Assembly: GCA_023443625.1 (NCBI GenBank) | Contig: JAEZTQ010000082.1 | Location: 62,001 to 126,000 of the forward strand | DNA from: Bacillota bacterium | Lineage (GTDB): Bacteria; Bacillota_A; Clostridia; Lachnospirales; Lachnospiraceae | Direction: 5' to 3' | DNA: 64,000 nt | In this document: one piece after another, positions 17,724 to 26,520 of the stretch | Numbering within the stretch: the first letter of the stretch is position 1 | Layout: the number at the start of each line of letters is the position of its first letter | Notes under the pieces: generated by a model | The model's database searches: none | What the model was told of the DNA's origin: nothing | What the model saw: the letters and a program-made list of their open reading frames with translations, nothing else | Program-made: the position numbers and the translations under genes

Positions 17724-18122
17724 AGTACATGCCTTCCCTTTGAGTTAGTTTGCGCCTTCCCTTTGAGTTAGTTTGTGCCGAGGATTACGCAGGTACAAAC
17801 TTCTAGGTGTGAATTATGTTTTTCAATAATTCACACTGCCAGTACATGCCTTGCCTTTGAGTTAGTTTGTACCGAGGATTACGCAGGTACAAACTTCTAG
17901 GTGTGAATTATGTTTTTTAATAATTCACACTGCCAGTACATGCCTTGCCTTTGCGTTAGTTTGTGCCGAGGATTACGCAGGTACAAACTTCTAGGTGTGA
18001 ATTATGTTTTTTAATAATTCACACTGCTAGTACATGCCTTCCCTTTGAGTTAGTTTGTGCCGAGGATTACGCAGGCACAAACTTCTAGGTGTGAATTATG
18101 TTTTTCAATAATTCACACTGCC
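17724..18122. repeat. Four tandem copies of a 94-bp two-hairpin element
   Basis: Copies run 17724-17840, 17841-17934, 17935-18028 and 18029-18122. The first is 117 bp because a 23-bp segment (TTCCCTTTGAGTTAGTTTG...) is doubled inside it. Each copy can form two hairpins: arms GTTTGTRCC/GGYACAAAC around a 12-base loop, and 11-bp arms GTGTGAATTAT/ATAATTCACAC around a 7-8 base loop. Copy 2 pairs T-A and copy 4 pairs C-G at the same stem position, a compensatory change; copies 1 and 3 are intermediates. 94 is not a multiple of three and no protein repeat is encoded. It fills the gap between the reductase and transketolase genes and the reductase stop codon lies in copy 4. Confidence 0.92.
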
Positions 18123-19063
18123 TCCCCTGAATCTGAAATATGTAATAAGGCTTGCAGCTGCACCTTATCTAACTTAAAATCCATGGAATGTATATTAACT
18201 AAGAGTTGTTTTTCATCCTTTACTCCTGCAATTACCACAGAATCCTTCAGATTATCGAGTATAAAGCGGATTGCAATAGCAGGAAGCTGTTGATTAATCT
18301 CTCTGGCAATATCCTTCATTACCTCTACAATCTCAAGATTTTTCCTTAGTTTTTCTCCGTGAAAATTCATATAAGCATCTCGGTGGCGCCTATCATCCTC
18401 CCCAAAGGAGGTTTTGGGGCTATACTTACCTGATAATATTCCTTGCCCTAGACTCCCCCAAGTAATTGGTGTTAATTTAAGCTCCTCTGCTAATTGTATT
18501 ATATCCTTCTCATTACTTCGACAAGCAAGACTATATTCATTTTGAAAGCTGACGAACTTTGATGGAAATTTACTTATTTCAGTTATATCCTTTTGATTAA
18601 TATTGGATAATCCATAATAACGAATATATCCTTTGGCCTTTAAATCCTCTAAGGTATCCACTACCAAATCCAAATCTGTCTTCTTATCTCTGTAATGGAT
18701 TTGATACAAATCAATATAATCAGTATTCAAGCGTTTTAAACTTGCTTCCAAAGCGCTCTTAATCCAATCTGGACTGTTATCATAAAAGGTTTTACCCTCC
18801 TTAATGCGTACACCAAATTTAGTCCCAATTACTACTTGGTTACGATTTTCCTTCAAAGCTTTTCCCAAAATTCTTTCTGATTTACCAAGACCATAGGTAT
18901 CCGCAGTATCAAAGAAATTTATCCCCTGATCCAGTGCGGTCCCTACTGCCCTCTCTAAATCCTTATCGCTTACAATACCCCAGCCATAGCCGCCTAACTG
19001 GCAACCTCCCATGCAAAGGCGGGATACTTTAATATTAGAATTTTTAAGATATAGATATTCCAT
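18113..19063 (-). CDS. Aldo/keto reductase
   Basis: 316 residues, a TIM-barrel NADPH-dependent oxidoreductase. Catalytic tetrad residues are visible: Asp in FFDTADTYG with Tyr four residues on, Lys in VIGTKFGV, and His in DLYQIHYRD. The nucleotide-binding C-terminal segment TWGSLGQGILSGKY is also family-like. It follows the phosphoglycosyl transferase by 23 bp and precedes the split transketolase, so a sugar carbonyl substrate is a reasonable inference, but many members act on unrelated aldehydes. Its last codons and stop (GCAGTGTGA) derive from the 94-bp repeat, so the C-terminus may differ from that of relatives. Confidence 0.88.
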   Translation of the reverse strand: MEYLYLKNSNIKVSRLCMGGCQLGGYGWGIVSDKDLERAVGTALDQGINFFDTADTYGLGKSERILGKALKENRNQVVIGTKFGVRIKEGKTFYDNSPDWIKSALEASLKRLNTDYIDLYQIHYRDKKTDLDLVVDTLEDLKAKGYIRYYGLSNINQKDITEISKFPSKFVSFQNEYSLACRSNEKDIIQLAEELKLTPITWGSLGQGILSGKYSPKTSFGEDDRRHRDAYMNFHGEKLRKNLEIVEVMKDIAREINQQLPAIAIRFILDNLKDSVVIAGVKDEKQLLVNIHSMDFKLDKVQLQALLHISDSGEAV

Positions 19064-19086
19064 TAAAGCCTCCGGTGCTACTATAA

Positions 19087-19734
19087 TTATTCCCTATCAA
19101 TGATATTGCAAAAAATTATACGAATTATTTTAACAAGAGTAATAATGATTAAATGGCAATCAGTTCCAAAGGATACCCTACGGGCATATTTCATACGCAG
19201 CTTATTCTTTTTAGGGAGTATTTCCTTTTCATAGACTTCCTCTGCATTATTTTCACCAACTATAACACCAAGGTTAATATATTCAATAGAACTGTAATCC
19301 GTAATTCCTGGACGTACTTTTAAAATTATCTCCTCCTCCTCTTTATAATTAGATGTATATTTTACTAATTCGGGTCTTGGTCCTACAAAACTCATTTCAC
19401 CCTTAATTATATTAAGGAGCTGGGGTATTTCATCCAACTTTGTATTTCTTAAAAAGTGCCCTACCTTTGTAATTCTTTTATCCTTAAAAGCAGTGGTTCC
19501 ACCTCCTAATTGATCAGCATTTCTAATCATGGTACGGAATTTATAGATAGAAAAGGTCTTACCCTGATACCCTCCCCTTTGTGAAATATATAATACGGGA
19601 GGCCCGGAGCTTATTCGTATTACTACTGTAATGAATAAAAATAGAGGTAATAATAGTATTGTAAGAATGATAGCTGTAATAAAATCTAGGATGCGTTTTA
19701 TATATCTGTTATATATACCCTCATAATTTTTCAT
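19087..19734 (-). CDS. Undecaprenyl-phosphate sugar phosphotransferase (PglC-like monotopic type)
   Basis: 215 residues, the short form of the bacterial sugar transferase family. KRILDFITAIILT starts the re-entrant hydrophobic helix; then come the IYKFRTM motif, the catalytic Asp-Glu pair in NTKLDEIPQLLN, and the GEMSFVGPRPEL and VRPGITDYSSIEY blocks. It transfers a sugar 1-phosphate from a UDP-sugar to undecaprenyl phosphate and so starts repeat-unit synthesis on the cytoplasmic face. It is the most upstream gene of the locus, separated from the amidase by a terminator. AAGGAG is about 14 nt before the ATG, a long spacing. Confidence 0.93.
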   Translation of the reverse strand: MKNYEGIYNRYIKRILDFITAIILTILLLPLFLFITVVIRISSGPPVLYISQRGGYQGKTFSIYKFRTMIRNADQLGGGTTAFKDKRITKVGHFLRNTKLDEIPQLLNIIKGEMSFVGPRPELVKYTSNYKEEEEIILKVRPGITDYSSIEYINLGVIVGENNAEEVYEKEILPKKNKLRMKYARRVSFGTDCHLIIITLVKIIRIIFCNIIDRE

Positions 19735-19901
19735 GAAAGGTGTTTATACTCCTTAAAGCTTACTTTAGATAACCATAAGTCAATTATTATGACTGAAAAC
19801 TACCTTTGAATTATGTATTGGTTATCTATTTATTGTTATAATATGTATTTTACTTGGATAGGTGCTTTGATTAAATCATGATTATAGCTTCTCTTAGAAA
19901 G

Positions 19902-19979
19902 AAAAACCATAGGTATAAGATTTATTATGGCTATTATTGAAGAAATTCTCTAAGCCTTTAAATCTAACCTATGGTTTTT
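19902..19979 (-). terminator. Terminator of the amidase gene, long structured hairpin
   Basis: Outer arms AAAAACCATAGGT (19902-19914) and ACCTATGGTTTTT (19967-19979) enclose an inner complementary pair (AGATTTA/TAAATCT) and a further small stem. In the minus-strand transcript the structure ends in a U-run, just downstream of the amidase stop at 20023. The rest of the 288-bp gap should contain the promoter of the phosphoglycosyl transferase gene. Confidence 0.65.
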
Positions 19980-20022
19980 TGGTAAATATTATTTATTTAT
20001 TTATCTATCTATCTACTACTGG

Positions 20023-22740
20023 TTAACTATTACCCTTTCTTCCTGTGGGATAAAGGTCAAATACCTGCAGCAAAGTATTATAGATGGTTTGAGCTGTGAT
20101 TTCTTGTTTTGCTTCATCTGTCATTAGCTTCAAGTCACCGCTGTTTGTCATAAAACCAAGCTCGATTAGTACCGCAGGAACGGTATTTTTATTAATAACT
20201 GTAAAGGTATTTTGCTTTACACCACGATTGTTGGTATTAAGGGCATTAACCAGATTATCATTTAAAATTCCTGCAAAATTCTGACTGGTTAAGCCTGCCT
20301 TGTTGGCTGTATTATTATTCTTTGAATAAAATACTTCGGTTCCCTTAGCATTGGGTGCATTTACTGCAGCATTCATATGAAGACTCACGAATAAATCTGC
20401 ACCTACTTTAGAAGCAAAGGCCGCACGGTCTTTTAGTGTCATATCCACATCGGAGGTACGAGTATAATATACCTTAAGTTTTGAGGTATCCTGATTAAAA
20501 TATTTCTTTCCCAGAGTATAAAGAATCTTTAAGTTAATATCCTTTTCATTAATACCATCTCTTTTTGCTCCCGTTGCACCTCCTCCATGACCTGGATCAA
20601 GGACAACTATATTTTTATAAATATCTCTGGGATTACCTATATTAACATAGAGATACTCATTATCATAAGCAAGCTCATAGCCTTGCAGCTTGGAGGTTGT
20701 AATCTTTATTACTGTATTACCCTGCTTATTTAAGGATACGGTAATATCTTTTACCGTCTTGGAGCTATTTATAATCATTTCCGTATTAATGGTATTAGTA
20801 AAATCACCTGTTAAATAGACTTCAAAATAATTCTTATAATAGAAATCTTCACTGAAAATCATGGAAGGAGTAAGCTCTGCTGCCTTTGGTATCTTAATTT
20901 CATATTTGCTTTTGTCAGAGACCCAGGGAATAGTGGAGCTTGTAGGTATTGTAGGGGTTGTGGGAATACTCGGGCTATCCTTTGAAATTAAAGAAAGAAT
21001 AAATTGATTATCTTTCTCCTTGATACTATATTGATATCCCTCCTCCACAAGAAGCAGCAATTGTAAATTGTTCTGCGAACTAATGGTAGATATCTCTTTT
21101 ATATATTTAGTATCTTCAATATCAGAATAGATATCTCCTATGCTATTCATTGTATTTGGTATATCAACATAGATAAAACCATTATTATCACTTAATTGTG
21201 CTCCTAATGGGCGAATACCTCTTAAAATCAGATAATCTCCCATATCATTGGTTCCAATGCTTGCATTAATTAACGTATTAGAATACACGGTAATATATAG
21301 AAGCTGTTGATCCGCTGATAAGGAAATATCATAATCATAATTATCTATAAGAAGTTCCAGTTCAATCTTAGAGCTTAAGGTTTCGCTTTGATTGTATGTA
21401 TTGATTTGTCTTACCAAATTACTGGAGATATCATATATCTGCTCAAGTGAGCCCATGTTATCAGCCTGAAGGGTAATTACGTTACCGGATTTACTTGATG
21501 TTACCTTACTAAAGGGTGAATTAGCCTGTATAGTGAAGGTCTCAAGGTTTTGCTTTGTATTGTTGTAATCACGGTAGACAGAGAAAATTACGCCTTCAGT
21601 GGTTACAGCCGTTTCATTATTGATTTCATAAATTCCACTACCTAATCCATACTCAGTATCTAAGGCAGTCCATTCATCTATTAGGACACCTGTTTCACTG
21701 ATGTCTCCTGAATCTCCCAGCTCAGGCTCTTCCACTATTGGACTAGAACTCTTAGTCTTTATAACAGAGGTTCTGGTTGACTTGTTCCATTGATAGGACA
21801 AACCAAGGCTGGTAGCTGTTATACTACCTGGAACCATAACATAGGAGGTATTACTATCATAGTTTGTTACATAGATTGGTGCAACAGATAGTGTAATGGC
21901 TTTTTTATTCAAATAAGCCGTCTTACTGCCTAGGGTCATAACAAGAACATTACCGTCTCTTGATAAGGTGACTGTTCCTTTGGCCTTATCATATTTATAT
22001 TTCACATCCATTTTACCTTTGGAAAAAACATTATAAGCAGCAAGCATTGCTGTATTATTAATAATGATACTTGGTGATTTGGTAAGATTAAGGCTCTTCT
22101 CATCAATAATTACTTTACCCTGTGTACCTGTATATTCGAATTTCTCTCCATTATTATAGGATAATTGAAGGGAATTCTTAACAATTGCAATGGTTTTGGT
22201 ACTACTATGCCAGGTATAAGTAAGACCAAGATTTTCTGCAACAAACCTGGAAGGAACTAATACCTTAATCTTGTTGGTATTGGTATACTTAATTCTTCTT
22301 GGGGCAACAGGCAATGTATAAGCTTTGCCATTAACCGTTGCCTTCTTGCTGCCCAAGGTCATCTTGATGGTATTACCATATTTTGATATGGTTAAAGTGC
22401 CTTTTTTACTATCATATTTACAATCAGCATCAATGGGTGAAAGATCAAATATATCATAGAAGGGAAGTAAAGCATAACCATCTACTATGATACCAGGATA
22501 CTTGGAATTCCCGATGATGTTCTCGTTACAAGTAACTTTAATGGGTGTTCCTGTATAGGTTGTCTTCTTCGTAAAATAATCATAAATCTTAATTCCTGTT
22601 GACGCACTGGCATCACTTGCAGTTAAACCGCTAAGTAGAAATGCTGCAATCAACATGCAACCAAGCTTGACAATAAGACTAGAGTTACGAACAATGTTAT
22701 CTTTGGTGTGGTAGATGATTCTCTTTAATAATTGTACCAT
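20023..22740 (-). CDS. N-acetylmuramoyl-L-alanine amidase with copper-amine-oxidase-like and AMIN-like domains
   Basis: 905 residues from the ATG at 22740, chosen over an upstream in-frame ATG because GGAAAGG precedes it and it gives a normal signal peptide (Arg/Lys N-terminus, LGCMLIAAFLLSGLTA, cleavage near ASDASA). Then come two tandem copper-amine-oxidase N-terminal-like repeats (about 45-155 and 180-290; each with MTLGSKxAxxNxK and a VPSRF/VPGSI strand), a central AMIN-like beta region, and a C-terminal Amidase_3 domain with zinc ligands H718 (DPGHGG), E732, H788 (SLHMN) and catalytic E860 (IELGFM). It would cleave the amide between MurNAc and L-Ala in peptidoglycan, outside the cell. 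It is monocistronic. Confidence 0.92.
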   Translation of the reverse strand: MVQLLKRIIYHTKDNIVRNSSLIVKLGCMLIAAFLLSGLTASDASASTGIKIYDYFTKKTTYTGTPIKVTCNENIIGNSKYPGIIVDGYALLPFYDIFDLSPIDADCKYDSKKGTLTISKYGNTIKMTLGSKKATVNGKAYTLPVAPRRIKYTNTNKIKVLVPSRFVAENLGLTYTWHSSTKTIAIVKNSLQLSYNNGEKFEYTGTQGKVIIDEKSLNLTKSPSIIINNTAMLAAYNVFSKGKMDVKYKYDKAKGTVTLSRDGNVLVMTLGSKTAYLNKKAITLSVAPIYVTNYDSNTSYVMVPGSITATSLGLSYQWNKSTRTSVIKTKSSSPIVEEPELGDSGDISETGVLIDEWTALDTEYGLGSGIYEINNETAVTTEGVIFSVYRDYNNTKQNLETFTIQANSPFSKVTSSKSGNVITLQADNMGSLEQIYDISSNLVRQINTYNQSETLSSKIELELLIDNYDYDISLSADQQLLYITVYSNTLINASIGTNDMGDYLILRGIRPLGAQLSDNNGFIYVDIPNTMNSIGDIYSDIEDTKYIKEISTISSQNNLQLLLLVEEGYQYSIKEKDNQFILSLISKDSPSIPTTPTIPTSSTIPWVSDKSKYEIKIPKAAELTPSMIFSEDFYYKNYFEVYLTGDFTNTINTEMIINSSKTVKDITVSLNKQGNTVIKITTSKLQGYELAYDNEYLYVNIGNPRDIYKNIVVLDPGHGGGATGAKRDGINEKDINLKILYTLGKKYFNQDTSKLKVYYTRTSDVDMTLKDRAAFASKVGADLFVSLHMNAAVNAPNAKGTEVFYSKNNNTANKAGLTSQNFAGILNDNLVNALNTNNRGVKQNTFTVINKNTVPAVLIELGFMTNSGDLKLMTDEAKQEITAQTIYNTLLQVFDLYPTGRKGNS

Positions 22741-23542
22741 TTTCGTGCCTTTCCTCCTGTGAATATTAAGAACTATTATACCTGCCATAAATATCATGAA
22801 ATCTAGCTATTATACTTCTTATGTTTTTCATAATTATTTGCAAAATTAAATTCCATGACTTCACATTTATTACAATAATGTTAATTCGTGTTATAATTGT
22901 GTCATTTGATAAAATACTTTAAAAAAATATAAAAACTCCTTTGTTTTTACAGGAAAAATTATCATAAACCAACTAAAAACCCTTTAAAAACAATATTCTA
23001 TCTTTGTAGTACTGATTATCTCCTTATGTCTACAACAATAGACTGAAAGTGATTAGTATTATTCTGTACAGGATAAAATGTTACAATATGTTTTAAAACA
23101 GTTCTACATATGTAGATTTGCTTAAGGAATTAGACACACCTGTTTTTAGGCTAATAATAGTGAATAAAATACCAAGGTTTTCTTTAAAGAGAAAATATGT
23201 TATAATATCCAATAATATATTTCATAGGAAAGATAAGAAAGTATCTGAAGCTGCAACAATTATACAATCTTATACCCAAAGTCCTTGATGATTACCATAT
23301 GTTTGGATTTGCACCCTGTGAGATTTGATATTGAAGTAATAACTGTCACTGTTGGTTACAAAACATGGATTTTACAGCTGTGAAAAACCTATGGTAGGAG
23401 CTGGGAATTAATTAGACAGTTGTAGACACAGATATTTCAGATATTATTTAAGCATAGGATTACTATCAAGAAAACCTATCGTACTCTATCATGAAATGCA
23501 AGGCCATCCTTTTAGATATAATAGATGGCTACCAACAAGGAA

Positions 23543-23570
23543 GGTGTCACATAACATTATTATGTAAACC
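23543..23570. other. dif-like candidate recombination site
   Basis: The 28-bp segment reads GGTGTCACATAA, CATTA, TTATGTAAACC. The right arm matches the conserved XerD-side arm of bacterial dif sites (TTATGTAAAC in Bacillus, TTATGTTAAAT in E. coli) and the left arm resembles the E. coli XerC side (GGTGCGCATAA) with one extra base. It lies 295 bp upstream of a tyrosine recombinase gene. Strand bias does not flip here, which argues against the chromosome terminus. Confidence 0.35.
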
Positions 23571-23714
23571 AATATTTTGAATTGTACTCTTACTTTCATT
23601 ATCTAGAGAATGTACATATTATATTTATTGGTAAGTACATCCTATAAAATATAAAAAAACAGGATGCGTACCTCGCGGTAAGGAATATATTGCTTCACAA
23701 TCCCCTCGGGCACG

Positions 23715-23736
23715 AAGTGTCAGCAAGCTGACACTT
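23715..23736 (+). terminator. Perfect 10-bp hairpin, possible terminator or small-RNA end
   Basis: AAGTGTCAGC and GCTGACACTT separated by two bases, followed by TCTTGTTATCTTTCT. No gene ends just upstream on the + strand, so it would terminate an unannotated transcript, or be a simple structured repeat. Confidence 0.4.
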
Positions 23737-23864
23737 TCTTGTTATCTTTCTACCTGAAAAATCAGGAAATATCTTTTCCTTAATCATATACGTGGGTAAA
23801 ATGTGGAGGATACACTTGATACAGACTTTAGTGTCTTTAAAACATAAACATATGGAGGAATACT

Positions 23865-24914
23865 ATGTCAGAGAAAAATTATCATGATCAAGTAAATATA
23901 GATAACACAGCAAAGCTTCGTAAACAACTAGAGAATTTGCCTGGTTTTTGTAAGCATTTCTTTCGTGGAATTGAGACCACGACCTCCTCAAGAACAAGAA
24001 TTGCTTATGCTTATGATTTGGGAGTATTCTTTGAGTTCTTAGTTAACTCCAATCCCTTACTTAAAAATACTCCGATTAAAGATATTAAAATTGATATTCT
24101 AGACCAGATTAAAGCCTTAGATATTGAAGAATATCTTGAATACTTAACTTATTATAAGTCCGATGATATAGAACGCTTGAATACAGAAAACGGAAAAAAA
24201 CGTAAACTAGTATCCCTACGCAGCTTTTATAACTATTATTATAAAAAGGAAATGATAACCAATAATCCTGCTGTTCTCATTAATGTACCAAAGCTTCATG
24301 AAAAGGCAATTGTTCGTCTGGATATTGATGAGGTGGTTAAGCTTCTTGACGAAGTGGAAAATGCCAATAATCTATCCAAAGGACAACAAAAGTATCACGC
24401 AAAAACCAGATTACGTGACTTAGCTCTGATGACCCTGCTCCTTGGTACTGGGATTCGTGTATCTGAATGTGTTGGTTTGGATATCAATGACGTAGATTTT
24501 GATAATAATGGCATCAAAATCAGGAGAAAAGGTGGTTATGAAGTTGTTGTATATTTTGGTGAAGAAGTAAGGGAAGCACTATTAGATTATTTAGAGCAAC
24601 GTAAGGTTCTAGCTGCAGCCGAAGGACATACCAATGCCCTCTTTCTATCCATGCAGATGAAGCGTCTTAATGTACGCTCCGTAGAAAATCTCGTAAAGAA
24701 ATACTCTTCTGCTGTTACCAAGCTTAAGAATATTACACCCCATAAGCTTCGTAGCACCTACGGTACCAGCTTATACAGAGAAACTGGCGATATCTATCTC
24801 GTTGCAGATGTATTAGGCCACAAGGATGTCAATACTACCAAAAAGCACTATGCAGCAATTGAGGATGATCGCCGTCGTAGTGCTGCAAAGGCAGTTAGGT
24901 TGAGGGAGAAATAG
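23865..24914 (+). CDS. Tyrosine recombinase of the XerC/XerD/XerS type
   Basis: 349 residues. The N-terminal SAM-like DNA-binding core (LPGFCKHFFRGIETTTSSRTRIAYAYDL split over helices 1-2) precedes the catalytic domain with Arg in LGTGIRVSE, Lys in RRKGGYEV, H293 and R296 (HKLRS), H319 (GHKD) and nucleophile Y329 (KHYAA). All catalytic residues are present, so it should be active. The length is closer to the solitary XerS recombinase than to XerC or XerD (~300). No phage or integrative-element genes flank it, which favours a housekeeping dimer-resolution role over an integrase. AGGAGGA-like purines (GGAGGAATACT) precede the ATG. Confidence 0.88.
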   Translation: MSEKNYHDQVNIDNTAKLRKQLENLPGFCKHFFRGIETTTSSRTRIAYAYDLGVFFEFLVNSNPLLKNTPIKDIKIDILDQIKALDIEEYLEYLTYYKSDDIERLNTENGKKRKLVSLRSFYNYYYKKEMITNNPAVLINVPKLHEKAIVRLDIDEVVKLLDEVENANNLSKGQQKYHAKTRLRDLALMTLLLGTGIRVSECVGLDINDVDFDNNGIKIRRKGGYEVVVYFGEEVREALLDYLEQRKVLAAAEGHTNALFLSMQMKRLNVRSVENLVKKYSSAVTKLKNITPHKLRSTYGTSLYRETGDIYLVADVLGHKDVNTTKKHYAAIEDDRRRSAAKAVRLREK

Positions 24915-25192
24915 AAAAAAGTTTCTTGATGATGCAGCCCTTTCAACAGATATACTTAATCTTCTGTCTTACCGGTGTGATCGGATACAAATGTCAGGTA
25001 AAAGCTATCGTCTTGAAAACCGAAAATCATTTTTAATGAGTTGTTTGGAGAGTCGATAGATAACGCAAGGCAGAATCGTTAGCTACGGACGATTTCCATT
25101 TCGGAATTATCGTAGCGAGTTTATAATTTGGACTTAAACAGTTTTGTAAAAAATCCCCCTGCGTTATGCGAAAAATCCCCTTACGTCACCTA

Positions 25193-25223
25193 TTGCTTGT
25201 GACGTAGCGTAATGTGTTAAATT
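25193..25223 (+). promoter_or_regulatory. Possible MerR-type promoter with operator palindrome
   Basis: TTGCTT at 25193-25198 and TAAATT at 25218-25223 are 19 bp apart, the stretched spacing typical of MerR-controlled promoters. TACGTCAC (25183-25190) and GTGACGTA (25199-25206) form an inverted repeat that straddles the -35 box. The promoter lies just before the MerR gene, suggesting autoregulation. The rest of the 329-bp gap from 24915 shows no gene. Confidence 0.45.
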
Positions 25224-25243
25224 ACCCTCGAAAGGAGGTTTTT

Positions 25244-25990
25244 ATGTCATACTACACGACTGGCGAAATGGCTAAACTGTGCAATGTTTCGGTGCGAACG
25301 GTACAATTCTATGACCAGCGGGGTGTTTTACATCCATCCGCCGAAAGCGAAGGCGGCCGACGGATATACAACGATGATGACCTTTCCAAATTGCGGCTAG
25401 TTTGCACACTCAAAGCAATCGGACTCTCCCTTGACTCAATCAAGGGTGTGTTGGAAAGCGAAATGTCCGGCAAAATCCTCACGATTTTACTTGACGAGCA
25501 AGAGAAAACGCTTTCAAACGAAATTGATGTGCGGCAACGGCAGCTTGAAATGATAAACATCATCAAAGAAAACATTGCCAACAAAGCCATCGTTCCGGCA
25601 AATTCAATTCTTGACATAGAACACATTATGGAAAAGAAAAGCAAATTGCAGGGTAAAAAGAAACTGGCACTGGTTTATCTTAGAGTAGGAATCGCCGCGA
25701 CTTTAGGGCTCTTGTTCATGGCGTGGCTCGTTGTATCGCATATCTGGTGGGGACTTGCGGTATATATATCCTTCGCAATACTCGGTCTGTCGATTTCAGC
25801 TTATCAGTTAAAAGATAATGAGTTTATTTGTCCCAAATGCGATTCAGTTTTCAAGCCATCTCTAAGACGCGCTTTCTTTACTACTGGCAGCCATAAAGTC
25901 CGCTGGACGAAATGCCCCGAATGCGGACATAAAGATTGGTGCGTTATACGGAAAAATGAGCAGATAAAGGAGACTGATAACAATGCGTAA
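25244..25990 (+). CDS. MerR-family transcriptional regulator with membrane helices and C-terminal zinc ribbon
   Basis: 248 residues from the ATG at 25244, which has AAAGGAGG seven bases upstream. N-terminal MerR winged helix: YYTTGEMAKLCNVSVRTVQFYDQRG, then GGRRIYNDDDL and a long coiled-coil (about 75-125) for dimerisation. Unusually, the C-terminus has two hydrophobic helices (VGIAATLGLLFMAWLVV and WWGLAVYISFAILGL) and a zinc-ribbon (CPKC...CPEC). The effector is unknown. Base composition is visibly less AT-rich than in neighbouring genes, suggesting transfer. It overlaps the next open frame by 8 nt. Confidence 0.87.
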   Translation: MSYYTTGEMAKLCNVSVRTVQFYDQRGVLHPSAESEGGRRIYNDDDLSKLRLVCTLKAIGLSLDSIKGVLESEMSGKILTILLDEQEKTLSNEIDVRQRQLEMINIIKENIANKAIVPANSILDIEHIMEKKSKLQGKKKLALVYLRVGIAATLGLLFMAWLVVSHIWWGLAVYISFAILGLSISAYQLKDNEFICPKCDSVFKPSLRRAFFTTGSHKVRWTKCPECGHKDWCVIRKNEQIKETDNNA

Positions 25991-26321
25991 ACTACTTTCA
26001 AATGATAAACTAAAGTTATTTGCTTTTGTAATGGCGGCGCACGTTTTTACTTACTTCGCTTGCGGGCTGATATTTTCGCAAATTATGAATTACGACGATA
26101 AATATTTACAACTCTTAGGTTTTAGACCTATGGATGAACTAGCACTAACTACGAAACGCTGCCATTCAGGGCCGATTCGTAATAAGCGAGATTTTCTGCG
26201 GCACAATATGGCGAACGGCAGGAAGAAGCATTATCTTCCTGTCGTTTTTTTTATTTATGATAGATACTTTACATTATACAAAAGATTACAGGCATATGCC
26301 GCAAGATTGGTATTTGTTTAG
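25983..26321 (+). pseudogene. Broken membrane-protein gene following the MerR regulator
   Basis: The first ~45 residues (MRKLLSNDKLKLFAFVMAAH, then a hydrophobic helix ending CGLIFSQIM) look like the start of an integral membrane protein coupled to the regulator gene. After about residue 52 the character changes to a basic, non-membrane sequence, and the frame runs straight through a strong terminator hairpin at 26216-26252, which is not expected for an intact gene. I read it as a deletion remnant that fuses a 5' part to downstream sequence out of frame. The intact partner would probably have been the regulator's target. Confidence 0.6.
26216..26252 (+). terminator. Rho-independent terminator of the MerR operon
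   Basis: CGGCAGGAAGA (26216-26226) pairs with TCTTCCTGTCG (26234-26244) and is followed by eight T. It is a textbook + strand terminator and marks the original 3' end of the MerR transcription unit. Confidence 0.88.
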
Positions 26322-26480
26322 CCTATTTCAAAAGTACAGACAAGAATTAAGTCCATGAAATTCAAAATGAACGAAACCAATCTAACCATTTAACCATAAG
26401 GCTTTAAGGCAAATTAAAAGTTTCGTCCATCATATGTAAGGTTTTCATAACTGAAATTCATAAGTTTACTGAAATAACCG

Positions 26481-26511
26481 AAAAAAATATCCACCAGAAA
26501 ACTGGTGGATA
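26481..26511 (-). terminator. Terminator of the amidohydrolase gene
   Basis: TATCCACCAG (26488-26497) and CTGGTGGATA (26502-26511) form a perfect 10-bp stem with a four-base loop; in the minus-strand transcript it is followed by a run of seven U. It lies 9 bp beyond the stop codon at 26521. Confidence 0.9.
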
Positions 26512-26520
26512 AAATTTATA

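Larger units (their letters stand above)
22741..23864. other. 1.1-kb gene-free AT-rich region
   Basis: No open frame with a credible ribosome site or family motif was found on either strand. It must contain the amidase promoter on the left and the recombinase promoter on the right. Notable parts are a dif-like 28-mer at 23543-23570 and a perfect hairpin at 23715-23736, listed separately. Confidence 0.6.

Noticed and set aside
17724..18122. The 94-bp array as a CRISPR or integron attC array
   Set aside because: Units are directly abutting without unique spacers and lack the GTTRRRY/RYYYAAC attC ends; no cas or integron integrase genes are near.
22798..23640. A coding gene in the AT-rich gap before the recombinase
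   Set aside because: Only short frames without ribosome sites or recognisable protein motifs were seen.
23865..24914. The recombinase as integrase of a prophage or integrative element
   Set aside because: No phage, conjugation or excisionase genes and no att-like direct repeats flank it within the window.
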